Assembly: GCA_030847615.1 (NCBI GenBank)
Contig: JAUMIR010000004.1
Location: 233,720,501 to 233,784,500, forward strand
Origin: Gambelia wislizenii
Taxonomy: Eukaryota; Chordata; Lepidosauria; Squamata; Crotaphytidae
Length of the DNA stretch: 64,000 nt
Direction: 5' to 3'
Translations under genes and position numbers: made by a program
The notes under the pieces: model-generated
Seen by the model: only the letters and a program-made list of their open reading frames with translations
What the model was told of the DNA's origin: nothing
Databases searched by the model: none
In this document: in pieces, positions 21,750 through 33,174 of the stretch
Position numbering within the stretch: the stretch's first letter is position 1
Layout: every line of letters begins with the position of its first letter

Positions 21750-23140
21750 ATTTGCGAAGAAAAGCCAGAGAGAGAGAGTTATGCATATAGCAATGGATGT
21801 CATTGTTCTAATATTTAATTTGCTGCAAGGTACTCTGAAGATTAATGTTGTCAAGACAGAAAGTGTACAATCCTAAATATATCTGGTAAAGCCTGAGAGT
21901 AAGCTCCATTGAATATAACCAGAGTTACTTCTGAGTGAGCATGCATACAATTGAGGTGCAAATAAATGTACACAATAAGTTGTATGCAATAAGGTGGTTG
22001 TAAGAAGAAATAACCATGATATATGAGAAATAACCATGGAAGGATCCAATGGTCAGAATAGTTTCTGTCAAAGAAAATGATGGCAAATTTTTCCCAGCCC
22101 TTCAGAGCAGTTTTTGAGAGCAGGGCATGTGGGGCGGAGGAAGTCCTTTTGTGCCTGCTAGCAGGAATTCGATTTCAAACCAGTTTATTTTAGTACACAT
22201 TTTGATCATTATTCAAAACAGTTTTCTGTACCTGATTGGTTTTTTCCTCTTTTGCATCTTTCTGTGCATGCCCCCATTGTTCTATCACTAAGTTCCTTTG
22301 GGCTGGAATCCAGAAATCTGTGGGTTTATGCAGAGTATGAATCAATCTGGATTCCAACCTGAGGGAATTTATATTCTAGCAATTGGGGGTTAAAAGACTG
22401 TGACCTTAATAATATCATTGCCACATGGTGCATTTCAAGAAGTGTGTGTTGATGGTCAACAATATGAGGCAAATCAGATGGCAATATAGGAGTCTGCTAC
22501 TTTTTGGCATGGGTCCTAGAAAACTTTAATTAACAATACCTATCAGTGCCATTATATGAGGGTACACTGGTTTCCACAAAGACTCCAAGAGACCTCCAGA
22601 CAATCATGGAGATGAGTCTAGAGAAGCTTAAATGTAATGACACTCCCATTCTTACTAAAACAGAACAGGTGGGCTCTGTGTTTTTTTTAATGGTGAGCAG
22701 GAGGGACAATTTTATTTGATTGATTTGGCGATGGAAGAGCTACCCAGTTTGTAATTGATATAAAATTTGGTAGGTTAATGCTGCAGACATTATTTTCCTA
22801 GGGCTGTGCCAGCAGTGCTCTGCTGGTTATTGCATTTAATACAATGCAATTAATTGTTTCATGCAGTGTGTAAGTAAGCAGCAATCTAGCTAAAAGTATA
22901 GGAAAGAATTAACCACTTTCCTCTCTATCTGGATGAGTTCTGTTTCACTTAAAGAAAAAAACAAAACAAAACTGTGTACCCTTTTCCCTAAAGGAAGTAG
23001 CTCCTTTGCAGATATTAAGGTATAAGCAACATGATTTTGCAGACACCCACAATCCTCATCATCACCAAGGCCATTGCCCTTCATATGAGAGGCTAGAAGA
23101 GCCATTGGCGGAGTAGTTCCAATAAAGATCGCTGTTTGGA
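21750..23140. other. No gene seen; short fold-back near 22,300-22,365
   Basis: A short lizard repeat lies at about 21,868-21,960 ('ctgagagtaagctccattg', 'cttctgagtgagcatgcat'). A small inverted pair ('gggctggaatccagaaatct', 'caatctggattccaacctg') is at 22,300-22,366. Otherwise unclassified AT-rich sequence. Confidence 0.4.
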
Positions 23141-23145
23141 ACAAA

Positions 23146-23354
23146 GGCTGAATCTGCACTGCAGAAATAATCCAGTTTGATACTGATTTAACTGCCATGG
23201 CTCAATGCTATGGGATCCTGGAATTTGTAGTTTCTTGTGGCACCAGGGTGCTCTGACAGAGGAGGCTAAATGTCTCACAAAACTACAGATATCAGAATTC
23301 CATGGCAGTTAAAGCGGTGTCAAACTGGATTATTTCTGCAGTGCAGATGCAGCC
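23146..23354. mobile_element. 'CCATGG' fold-back MITE, best-preserved copy
   Basis: The termini 'ggctgaatctgcactgcaga' and the inverse 'tctgcagtgcagatgcagcc' begin arms that pair for most of about 75 bp through 'aactgccatgg'. The flanks CAAA / CAAA may be a 4-bp target duplication. Non-coding. Superfamily not assigned. Confidence 0.75.
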
Positions 23355-23702
23355 CAAAGGAGGAAAAATCAAGGGGGCAAAGTGGATTGAATGTCTGAAA
23401 CCAGTTATTAATGTTAAGGAAGAGTTAAAACAAGCAAGGTTGTTCATTAATGGAATGCAAAAGGACTGGTGCTCCAAACTATCCTTCCTGTTTCTCCTAT
23501 TGTCCCTCTCATGTGTCTGAATCTGGCATTTCATGCCAAAACATTAAATGCTTGGATTGTTTTTATCTTATCTTATTAAATTTTTGTGTGCATCTGCTGG
23601 TCATGGATTGTATTGTTGTCCTGAATACTGCAGAGGTGCACACTGTATCATCAACATATCTATGTCCCATTGAATTGTAGGTGTTTGCTCCAAGTAAGAT
23701 TA

Positions 23703-24745
23703 CAGATATACCTCAGTTAACAAAGTAGGTGTGTCCCTGTGTGTTACTTCTTTAACAGAACACTTGCTCAGAGAGGTAGAAATATAGAGAGAGGTGCTAT
23801 ATAAATAAACAAGGACAACAACAACAATATAACATGGAAAGAATAGGATTAAGTTTCTATACCACAAAAACCAAGAACAGTTCAATCTGTTTCAGCAACC
23901 TTTTATTCAAAACTAACAGCATGCACATGTGAAATGAAACAACCAGCCGGGTAAGCCTTGCATAAGTAAAAACATTTAAAATCTTCTAGAGACCACTTGA
24001 GAGCCAGTGGCATAGTGGTTTGAACATTGGACTATGACTGTGGAAACCAGGGTTCAAATCCCTGTTTGGCCATGGAAACCCACTGGGTGACCTTGGGCAA
24101 GTCACACTCTCTGAAGCTCAGAGGAAGGCAAAGGCAAACCCACTCTGAACAAACCTCATCAAGAAAACCTGCCTTAGTGTTGCCATAAGTCAGAAATGAC
24201 TTGAAGGCACACAGCAGCAGCAGCAGCAACAACAACAACAAGACACTTGAAGGCTTTTTGCAAAGTGCATCCAGGGATGATTTTTCACCAGCCTCCACTG
24301 TTCTTATGCTTTTAATTTTTAGTGGCCAAACTAAGTCTATGCTTTTTAAAACATGCTGGAGGTAGCTGGTTGGGCAGGTTTATCTGCTTTCCCCTGTTTT
24401 GATGTTCATATATGCTCAGTAAGGGATTTTGGAGCCAGTTGCTATTTACCTTGCCTGTTATAGGCAGGTGCACACAACTGCAGTAGGATCGGATACAATA
24501 GAATCCCATTCTTTCCTGGCTCAGGCTTTATTGCTTTGCTTGCCACAGGCATGCTGCTACAGCCAAACACCAAAACTATGTGTTTCTCCAGTCCTCCTTC
24601 ACCTTTGTCCCAATACCGATGCTGCTTAAACAAACCCCTTCCAGAAGATAGAGGACAAGGAAGAAATGGGGGCATGAGCAGACATAAAAAGACTTTGTAA
24701 AAATGAGTTTCTTTGTCAGAGGCTTTGTTAACTGAGGTATGCCTG
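23703..24745. mobile_element. Tigger-like element, with nested SINE
   Basis: The left terminus CAGATATACCTCAGTTAAC and the inverse of the right terminus, CAGGCATACCTCAGTTAAC, are near-identical TIRs flanked by TA on each side (23,701-23,702; 24,746-24,747). Such CAGGCATACCTC ends are typical of Tigger/pogo elements. About 800 bp without the nested SINE. No transposase frame survives, so it is non-autonomous or gutted. Confidence 0.8.
24001..24240 (+). mobile_element. tRNA-derived SINE nested in the Tigger element
   Basis: It starts 'gagccagtggcatagtggtt' (A box) with B box 'gggttcaaatccctg' and ends in (CAG)(CAA) repeats. A target duplication is visible: agaccacttga before it and agacacttga after it (24,241-24,250). 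It therefore inserted after the Tigger copy. Confidence 0.9.
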
Positions 24746-24834
24746 TAATTCAGGATCCAGCATGTACGTAGTTTTGTTTGAAAGCAGATATGACCCTGTT
24801 GACTAAAGAAAGTCAAAGAAGAAAATGCTAAGGC

Positions 24835-25275
24835 AGGCTTAATGTTGAACATTAAGAAAACAGAAATAATAACCATGGGGGATTTACATACATTCAATCT
24901 AGATGACGAAGAAATTAAAATAATTAAAATGTCCCATACCTTAAATCAATCATCGATCAGAACAGAGGTAGCAGTCAAGAAACAACAAATCAAGCCTGAA
25001 CTCTCCCTGGAAGCCAAGATGACTAAACTGAGGCTGTCATACTTTGGCCACATCATCATAAGGTGTGACTCACTAGAAAAGACAATAAGGCTAGGAAAGG
25101 TGGAAGGCAATAGAAAGAGAGGAAGACTGCATACCAGACGGATAGACTCAATCAAGAAGGCCATGGCCCTGACCCTATAGGACCTGAGCAGAGAGGTTGA
25201 AGATCTTGAAGGTGTCTCATTCACGGGGTCTCTATGGGTCGAGGTCGACTGGAAGGCAGTTAACCACAACAACAA
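24835..25275 (+). pseudogene. RTE/BovB LINE 3' fragment
   Basis: The frame 24,842-25,180 reads LNIKKTEI..., jumps by an internal deletion near 24,930-24,980, then reads INxELSLEAKMTKLRLSYFGHI-like sequence followed by DSLEKTIRLGKVEGN and a KRGR-rich stretch, the C-terminal signature of BovB. After the stop, 'gggtcgaggtcgactggaag' and 'aaccacaacaacaa' form the BovB 3' tail. No RT core remains. Confidence 0.75.
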
Positions 25276-25749
25276 ATTACCCAGTTTGATCACACTACAT
25301 TTTAAACAGGAATTTCTACCCACAGTAATTCTGCAGATATTTTTGTTCGTTTGTGTTTGTTTACGTAGGTGATTTATATATTGGTCTCTATATTGCTTTT
25401 TTAATATATAAAGCAATCTGGGTTTTTTCCACATAAAAAACAAAAATGCATTACTTAAAGGACCAAAGTCAGTTGTCTCTAGAAAAAATCAACAGGAAAC
25501 GTTCCCAGTCTTTCAAATAGATCCATTGTACTTGAAAGTAAAAGATCACTTTCCCTTGCAATGTACCGTACTCTTATTTTGAACAGCAGCTTAGCATAGA
25601 TTCCACATGACATAACCCTTGTGCCTGCTTAAGAAATAGCTTCTTTGTTTATACCACTTCATTTCATTGTAGTGACTTTCCAATCACAGCAATTCCTTCA
25701 CTTTTTATTGTTGCTTACTCCTATTCCCCCATCAGCCTATTAGCCCCCC

Positions 25750-26010
25750 TCCCATTTCATTAACTTCCCATTTAAATGTGCTATCAGTTTTCCTTTAATA
25801 CACAACCTTCCATTGTGTAATACTGAAATTCCAGTTCATTGGCCTATTTCCCTGGTGTATCCAAATCCTTCCACAGTCTGGAGCATTCCTGAAATTTATC
25901 AACCATCCCCATCCTATTATGATGTCATTGGTGTGTCTGGACCAGCAATTCAGTTTATATGTTTTAAATAAGGCAAGTCTCAGCATTGATCCTTGAGGGA
26001 CCTAATCTGT
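25750..26010 (-). mobile_element. Old CR1 fragment
   Basis: The complement of the CR1 RT region is recognisable at 'cagcattgatccttgaggg' (V-P-Q-G-x-x-L-G-P motif region in reverse). Upstream matches are weak. Decayed and frameshifted. Confidence 0.45.
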
Positions 26011-26661
26011 CTGCTCCGAGCATAGTTATGGTCCCAACAACAACAACCTGGTGCTGTACCACTATCTCTTAACTGCTCTGCTGAGCCTGCCTTAAAGCAA
26101 ATTTACATAATGTGTGACCCTCCAAAATGAATGAGCATGGTGGTCATGTTTTCTGGCCTGACAAGTACTTTGTGCTACCTCCTGTTTTTCTAGTCCTAAA
26201 TATGCAGCAAATCTCAAATTGGGAAGACTGTGACCAGGCCACTGTCCAGGTTCTCAATACTGATTGCTAGTTTTAAGGTGTACACTCCCTCATTTTTATG
26301 GCCCTTTTCCTTTAAACTGAACTATTCGACATCCTATCAATAGAGGGCTATAGCACACATAGCCACCTGCTTGAGATTACCAGTCCCAGGACTCCAAAAA
26401 AAGATGACAACAACAACCCAAACAAGAAAGTTCTGTAGCACATAATCTTCCATTGTGTAATACTGAATTCCAGTGCATTTGCCTAAATAAGAAAATGATG
26501 CAAAGGGGGAGAAAGACAAAGTGGTGAGAGGGAAACTAGGAGAAAAGGCAGAAATAGGTAAAGAGCAAGGAAAGAGCAGTTAGAAGAAGGATTACATGGT
26601 CCGGATTGAAGAAAAGAGATGGACGCAGCCAGGCTTAGTGAACTAAGATTCCTTGACTGTT

Positions 26662-26872
26662 ACTATGTGCCTTCAAGTCATTTCTGACCCCAGGGTTTTC
26701 TTGGCAAGATTTGTTTGGAGGGGAGTTGCATTCCCTTCCATTGGGGCTGGGAGAGTGTGACTTGCCCAAGGTCATCCAGTGGGTTTCAGTGGTTGAGCAG
26801 TGGATTCAAACCCTGTTCTCTTGGAATTCCTGTCCAACATTCAAACCACTATACCATGCTGGCTCTAAGATT
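26662..26872 (-). mobile_element. tRNA-derived SINE, minus strand
   Basis: The tail complement 'atgtgccttcaagtcatttc' is at left, with 'tgacttgcccaaggtcatcc', B-box complement 'ggattcaaaccctgttctc' and head complement 'ctataccatgctggctct' at right. Confidence 0.8.
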
Positions 26873-27619
26873 TGTAGGTGCCAAGTCCTTATTCACTGCA
26901 CCACCATCAATGTTATCTATTTGGAAAGGAGAAGAGCTGGAAGAAACATCTGAGCAGATTCCTATCACCACAAAGAACAAACTATCTTCCACTTCCTGTT
27001 AGGAAATCTTGTAGTCCTCCTATTCATTTAAGTGTTGCCAGATGGAAAACTGTATGAATGAGAGGGTCTGCATGTATATTAAATCCTTTGCATTATCTAT
27101 CTATATCTATCTATGAATGAATGAGGATTCTGGTCTGCTTAGCTCAAAACAGACTCAATATGAAATGTGGCTGCCTGTAATGTTGCTGGCTTTCCCCCTT
27201 AACAGAAGGAATTAGTGAGTCCCCATTTTATAGGAGGGGGAGATTTAATTCCCTCCCACATTCTGCCATAACTCCCCACCACCACCTGTTACTGACAAGG
27301 ACGGGGTGGGGGGGAAGCTAATTTACTGAATACTAGCTAATCTGTTTGAGCTAGTACTCAATTATTGGAGGACTAACTTGAGCTGAATCAAGGTAAAGCA
27401 AGACTGGAGGAATCCAAGAAACTGTTCTTCACTGCTTTTGAGCTATTATGGTTTTTCTAATCACCACACTGTCATCATGACCATCTAAAACACTACAGCA
27501 GACAAGAGTCCAGCAATGAAATTGCGTAGTAGATGCCTGAAATGGACTGTTTCTTCACAAGTTTACTGAAGTGGTTGCCCCTACCAGGGTGGTTGGTTGC
27601 TGGTCCACTCTGGCTGTCA

Positions 27620-27752
27620 GTATGATTTTTTCTTATTGGTATGTTTTTAAATTGCATTTAAACTTTTTTTAAAATCCTTTTACTCTGTTATTGCCAGCCA
27701 CCATAAGTCCTATGAGGGAGGGGGAGTGAAGAGGGCAGGATATAAATCAAAT
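27620..27752 (+). mobile_element. LINE (L2-like) 3' tail fragment
   Basis: 'gtcctatgagggaggggg' and 'gggcaggatataaatcaaa' match the usual L2-type 3' terminus (GGGCGGGATATAAATAAA). Only the last ~130 bp remain. Confidence 0.45.
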
Positions 27753-27753
27753 A

Positions 27754-27930
27754 CAGTCATCCTTCCACATTTTGGGTTAAGCATTCATGAATTTGATTAT
27801 TCACAGATTACTAAATATGTTCTCTCTAGGCATTTTCTAGGTCGTCCAGTGCAATTTTGTGGTATGCTTCTACCAGACGTTGACCATGGAATCATATTGG
27901 AGGACCTACAAATGCCCAGATAAGTGTTCT
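27754..27930 (+). mobile_element. Tigger-like relic, 3'-truncated
   Basis: It starts at CAGTCATCCTTCCACATTTT after TA and carries 'ctctaggcattttctaggtc' and 'ccatggaatcatattggagg' in common with 8,789-9,036. The right terminal repeat is missing. Confidence 0.55.
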
Positions 27931-28039
27931 CTCAGGTAAAAAAAATAAAAATAAAATAGCAGGCCTATATTAACAGTTTTTCCATTTTTGCAAGGATTTT
28001 TCCGTCCCAATCTCTGTGAAAGCTGAGGGTCAACAGTAA

Positions 28040-28225
28040 ATGACCAGGGTTCGAATCCCCACTCAGCCATGGAAACCCATTGGGAGATCTTGGTCAAATC
28101 ATATACCTCTCAGCCACAGAGGAAGGCAAGGACAAACCTCCTCTAAATCAATCTAGGCAAGAAAACCCTATCATAGGCTTGCCATAAATCAGAGTCAACT
28201 TGGAAGCAAATAGCAACAATTAATT
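28040..28225 (+). mobile_element. tRNA-derived SINE, 5'-truncated
   Basis: It begins at the B box ('ccagggttcgaatccccact') and runs through the body to a 'agagtcaacttggaagcaaa' tail. The A box is missing. Confidence 0.75.
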
Positions 28226-28617
28226 AATAACCACAAATGTCAGTTTGCTAGCCCAACAAATCTATTTTGTAATGCCAAAGGCATCGATTTAAGCAAACAT
28301 GTATTTTCTAGACTTATATTGTCCACTGACCTGCATTGTTGTACTTTCAAAAAATTGCTATACATGTGGAGTTTTAAATGTATTTTAATTGTCTTTTTCT
28401 AATAGGGTTTGTGGACTGACTTGAATAAAATGTGACTGATTGATTTGTAATGGAATGCAATAGGCAGGCTTTAACAATCTCAGGAAATTACAAATCTTCA
28501 TGGTATCTATAAACACTACTTGTGATTACAGTACTAAAATTAGGAGCAAAAATTATAAATCATTTGGGCAATTCAAACATAATAATTAATGAATTGATTA
28601 ATGCTTCCACAAGTAAG

Positions 28618-28792
28618 CATTGGGTGAACTTGGCAAAATTTGTTCAAAGGGGTTTTGACTGTGCCTTCCTCCAAGGTTGAGAGAACGTGAATTCCCCCAA
28701 GGTGATCCAGTGGGTTTTCATGGGTAAGTGGGGATTCGAACCCTGGTCTCCTAGAATCCTAGTCCAGGCTAGTCCAACTCTCAAACCACTAA
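28618..28792 (-). mobile_element. tRNA-derived SINE, minus strand, tail missing
   Basis: Body complement 'tccaaggttgagagaacgtg', B-box complement 'ggggattcgaaccctggtct' and head complement up to 28,792. The tail half is decayed. Confidence 0.7.
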
Positions 28793-29394
28793 ATTTGTTG
28801 AAGTTCTCCCTCCCACAGAAGGCTGCTTTCCTCTGACAATTGATAAGCCATTTCTGTCCTACCCTGGCTTTTTGGTGGCAGCATCCTTTCCAGCTCCCCA
28901 CCCCACACCCTGAGGGGGGGGAAGTCCTGAAAATTGTAAATCATACTCACAGAAGCCCCTGAAGGGCATGATTTCCCCTCTAAATATTATTTAGCACCTC
29001 CAGGCCTTTTAGTTCTTTTTTCTTTCTTTCAGGAAAAGGAAGTGACTAGCCAGTCATTCTGGTATTTTGAAAAGGCCTGTCTGTTTGGCCAAAAAGGCTC
29101 AGACTGGAAAATTACATTTAGCAGGTAGATTAGATCTGTAAGGCTTCTGGGGCTTTGATTTGCCATTTTGGAGACCCTGAGGAATTTGGGTGAAAATTTG
29201 ATGAATTGGGGTGGGGAGTTGGAAGGCAATCTGCAGAATAGCATGGGGGTGTGCAAAGGCTGCATTTTGTTTGCCCTTATTGTAGTACATCAAAGGGAAT
29301 TCTGGGAATAGACTTTTCATTTGACCCCCATAAACCCCTGCTGTGAAGCTCAAGGATCAATGAGTGAAACTTAGTTTGTCTATGAGCTTTAGGA

Positions 29395-29690
29395 AATAGA
29401 ATCATAGACTCATATATAAAATAATAAAGTCATAGAGCTGGAAGGGATCACAACAGCTATGTAGTCCAACTTCCTCCCATGCTAGAATACTCAGTTAAAG
29501 CACCCCTGAGAGATGACCATCCAACCGCTGTTTAAAGATCTCCAAAGAAGAGCTCACCACCCTCAGAGGCAGTTCATTCCACTGTTGAACAGCTCTTACA
29601 ATATGGAAGTTCTTTGCAACGTTTAGCTGGAATCTCTTTTCTTGTAATTTGAATCCATTATAATTTGAACCAGTATGGAAGTGACCTTCG
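29395..29690 (-). mobile_element. CR1 3' end, minus strand
   Basis: It starts with the complement of the CR1 3' end ('agaatcatagactcatatat', 'gtcatagagctggaaggg'). On the minus strand it encodes the CR1 C-terminal motif RAVQQWNELP and IFKQRLDGHLSGVL. 5'-truncated. Confidence 0.85.
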
Positions 29691-30022
29691 GTCTTGTGAA
29701 GAAGTTTGCCTCCTCCATCTTTCTTGCCTTCCACAGCAACAGCAGCAACTCTAGCAATGGCAGGAAAATGGGGGCTGGGGTTGAGGAGAGGGCTTTCTTC
29801 CCTTCCAGTTTGTAACTTCATATGAATTGCATGTTGTTTCCTAACATGAATGCCACCCAGCATTGGGAAAAACAAAAGGCAGAAGGTTGATTGAGAGAGG
29901 AGTGCAGGAACCTTGCAATCATTTTAAGCTAGGTCAGGCGTGAGGGACACTGGGGATGCCAATGGTCATTGCTGCCCATTAAGAGAAGAAGGAAATAATT
30001 GTGGAATATGGCAGCTATGTCT

Positions 30023-30263
30023 GAGCCAGCATGGTGTAGTGGTTGGGCTGTTGGACTAGGATTCTGGGATCTGAATCCATGCTCAGCCATGGAAACTAAT
30101 TGGGCGACCTTGGGCAAATCATACTCTCTCAGCCTCAGAGGAAGGCAATGGCCAACCCCCCTGTGAGCAAATCTTGCCAAGAAAACCATGTAATAGCATA
30201 GCCATAGTTAAGAAATGGTCTAAGGAACACAACAGCAGCAGCAGCAGCAGCAGCAACAGCAAC
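30023..30263 (+). mobile_element. tRNA-derived SINE with (CAG)n tail
   Basis: A box 'agcatggtgtagtggttggg', a weak B box ('gatctgaatccatgctc'), the body, then an expanded (CAG)n/(CAA)n tail at about 30,231-30,262. Confidence 0.85.
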
Positions 30264-30645
30264 ATGGTAGCTGTGGCCCATCAGGGTTTTCTTTAGACCA
30301 GGAGCAGGCCAGTACATTGGAGGGCTGCACTGGGCCCGAATCCCTGAATTGCTTTAATGTTTTTAAAAAATGGCCAAAAATGCCTCCTCCACCCACTAGG
30401 TATGTGTGACAGTGCTCCCCTGAGCTGTTTTAGACTTAGGAGAGGAGTTTGGAAAAAATGAGGGAATTTTTAAAAGGCCTCTTGTAGGGTTTATATCTCC
30501 TAGAGGGCAAGGAGAGACCAACACGTTTTTTGAAAATGGATCGAAAATTTTGGATGGGACTGGTGGGCTTGAGGGGGCTGCTGCCGCAAAACCTTGGAGG
30601 CAGCACAGACTTTACTAATGCCTGCTTTAGATAATGTGATATATT

Positions 30646-30670
30646 GTGCTGTCGGGGGGGGGGGGAGCAA
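30646..30670. repeat. G homopolymer run
   Basis: About 12 Gs at 30,654-30,665. Low-complexity; no gene lies between 30,270 and 31,050. Confidence 0.6.
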
Positions 30671-31052
30671 GAACTACCATAGGGTTAAGGGCGTCAAGGG
30701 TCAAAGCAGTTGTTAAGAGAATATGTATTCCACATAGTCCAATTCTCCTCTCCCAACAGGATTTCCTCAGAGATACATGTTTCAGCAATCAGATGTACAA
30801 ATCAAGCCCCTTCCAACAACCCATCTCAAAACAAAGCATACCACAATACATAGATGATCACCTGCTATGGGGAAAAAACATTTTTCACCAACATGAGGTA
30901 GCACCTCTTCTAACTTTGTGCTAAATATATAATCTACTTTGACCCTAAGGGGGATCTTTTTTTCCCCTCCACTTGCCCAGGAGAACAGGAGAAGGGATGG
31001 CAGTTCTCTGTTACTGTATCAGAGAAGACATATGTCTGAAACTCTCTTTAGC

Positions 31053-31972
31053 AGGCCCGGACCAAAACATTTAGCTGCCTGTGGCAGACTATGAGATGGC
31101 ACCATTCCTCCTAAAGTCATAGTATTTCCGCACCCAAGGCCAACCAAGTTATTTAGGCATCTGAAGTTATTTAGGCGCAGTGGTTAAATGCCAGTACTGC
31201 AAGTCACCATGTTGCAAGTTCAATTCCAGAGGTCTCCAAGGTTCACTCAGCCTTCCATCCTTTTGTAGGTCGGTAAAATGAGTACCCGGCTTGTGGGGCC
31301 AATTAGCTAACACACATTGGAAGCTGCTTCTTGCAGTGTAGATGTGTAAATTGCTATTGCTTAAAACAATTTGTAAGCCGCTCTGATAGCCTTGTGGCTG
31401 AAGAGTGGGGTATAAATAACTAATATAAATAAATAAATGAAAGCACAACAATAAATTAATAACTCGCAATCACTGCTTTTTCACAATACCTCAAACCTGG
31501 TGCCTGGGGCATCTGCCTCACTCTGCCATGGCAGTCCTGTTCATCAGGGGGATGACTTCAGGAGGAAGCAAGTGAATTTACCTGCTTCCTGGACCACCTC
31601 ATCCTCTCTGGTTATGCCATTTAGTTCTCACCGGAGTCCCAGGAATTCTCTTCATTGGCCAGGTACTCCCTACCTCCTTGTCAAACTTATGCCTCCCATT
31701 ATTCATCATGAGAGAATAGCCCTGCACAGCTGATTTTGGTTGTCATAAAATGGCAGCAAATTGTCCATTTTTAAATGTGCTGTTATTGCTTTTTTAAATT
31801 GGCAGGGACTGTGAAACGTCTGCAAGGTTTTCTGCCTCAGGAACTGAAAAACAAAAACAAAAAAACAAAAACTAACTTGAGTGGCCTTGACACCCAGAAT
31901 CCTTGGGTGTTATCTTGGCTTGGGGTGGGGGTAGATGGCCCAATTTTGCCTCAGGCAGCAAAATGTCTGATT
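31053..31972. mobile_element. hAT-like element split by a Sauria SINE
   Basis: The left end 'gcaggcccggaccaaaacat' plus 'tagctgcctgtggcag' is inverted at right as 'ttgcctcaggcagcaaaatg'. The same end motif ('ggctcaagacattttttt', 'gcctgaggcaaag') recurs at 54,975-55,060 and, inverted, at 42,540-42,563. The Sauria SINE at 31,172-31,437 sits inside. The pairing of these ends into one element is inference. Confidence 0.4.
31172..31437 (+). mobile_element. Sauria-type SINE, copy 2, full length
   Basis: 'aggcgcagtggttaaatgcc' (A box), 'gcaagttcaattccag' (B box), 'gtcggtaaaatgagtaccc', 'ttgctattgcttaaaac', then 'gtggggtataaataac' with an AAAT-rich tail. More complete than the copy at 11,849, including the LINE-like 3' end. 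Confidence 0.9.
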
Positions 31973-31974
31973 AT

Positions 31975-32538
31975 TCCTGTGTATGACAATTTTTTTAAGA
32001 AAAAAACTTTTTACTGAACCTTATCACTACATTGAATACACACACACTATAAGCAAATCAAATCAACTCATCAAATATCAAGTGTAATCTACAATCAAGG
32101 TGTTGCAGTGCATTATCGCTATCAGTATTCATCTGTCAGAATTCATAGAGGATTGTTTATAAATCTGAGCAATGACCATTTGGAAACTAGGGTGTGAAGA
32201 TTCCAAACTGATCATCTAACAACACAGCTGCCCTAGCCCCCCAGTCTGAGCTACACAACTCATTGACACAGGAAGGGACTTGCATCTCTCTGTTATTCTG
32301 TTTGCCTATTCACAAGGAATTCCTTGCTTTCTTCCACTTGGGCTTGGGCCTTTTGACCACAGTTGGTGGATGTGTTTGTGTGAATTCTTGGGAAGGCGGG
32401 GGTGAAGAACCAACCATTAAGCATCAGAAATTATAAAAGAGCATTTAATACTCAGAAACCATGGCATGCACATCAGGAGCTTGAAATCAATCTCAAATGC
32501 TCAAGAGAAAACACCTTTGTTTCATGAATGACTACTCT
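31975..32538. other. No gene or recognised repeat seen
   Basis: Unclassified AT-rich sequence. Confidence 0.4.
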
Positions 32539-32539
32539 G

Positions 32540-33172
32540 GGGCATGTCTATATGGTGAAAATACTCATCATAGAATTCAAGGAGAATACCTTTTGTCCAA
32601 ATAGGACCCCACATCGTTTCATTATATTTGGAAGGGGGGTGGGATTCCAAATACTCTTCGTGGCTTTTCCTGTAATGTTTTTTTAAAAACTCAGAAGGAA
32701 ATGCACATTCCTGATCATTGGGACAACCAATTTGCTTTGCTGTGCATTCCTGATAAGAGCGGAAGTGGAAAGTTGATTGGTCAGACATGCGCAGGGGGTG
32801 GAGCTTTCTGGCAAGGCAAGTGCCCGGAACCACCATGTTGGATTTTTGCCAGATCGATTGTGCACTGAGGCAATGAAACAACTTTTTCTCTCTTTTTTTC
32901 TGTTTATTTAAGTGGAAGATCGCATTTCGGCATCTTGGATATGCTTTTTTTAAAAAAATACTGTTTGGTGGCAGCAACAGGTGACAATAAAAACATGAGT
33001 AATTCACTCCCACCTGCCATCTTGAGTCACAGGCATGCCTATTTGAACAACAATTGCGTATGGCTTCGCATGCCTGCAATCTTGAAAAAAAATGTGGAGA
33101 CAAGTAAAAGCTGCTGCGAATTGCCGTTAGTGTGTATCAATCCACATTTTATTGCCTTGTATAGACGAGCCC
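32540..33172. mobile_element. TIR element of the 'GGGCTTGTCTA' family, copy 2 (tentative)
   Basis: The left end 'ggcatgtctatatggtg' and the inverse of the right end, 'gggctcgtctatacaagg', share GGGC-x2-GTCTATA. The 193-codon minus-strand frame inside (32,522-33,103) has no known domain and is probably accidental. Confidence 0.4.
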
Positions 33173-33174
33173 TC

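Noticed and set aside
32522..33103. 193-codon minus-strand frame with several Cys/His
   Set aside because: Considered as a zinc-finger-like protein, but Cys/His spacing fits no known finger and it lies in a TIR-bounded repeat.
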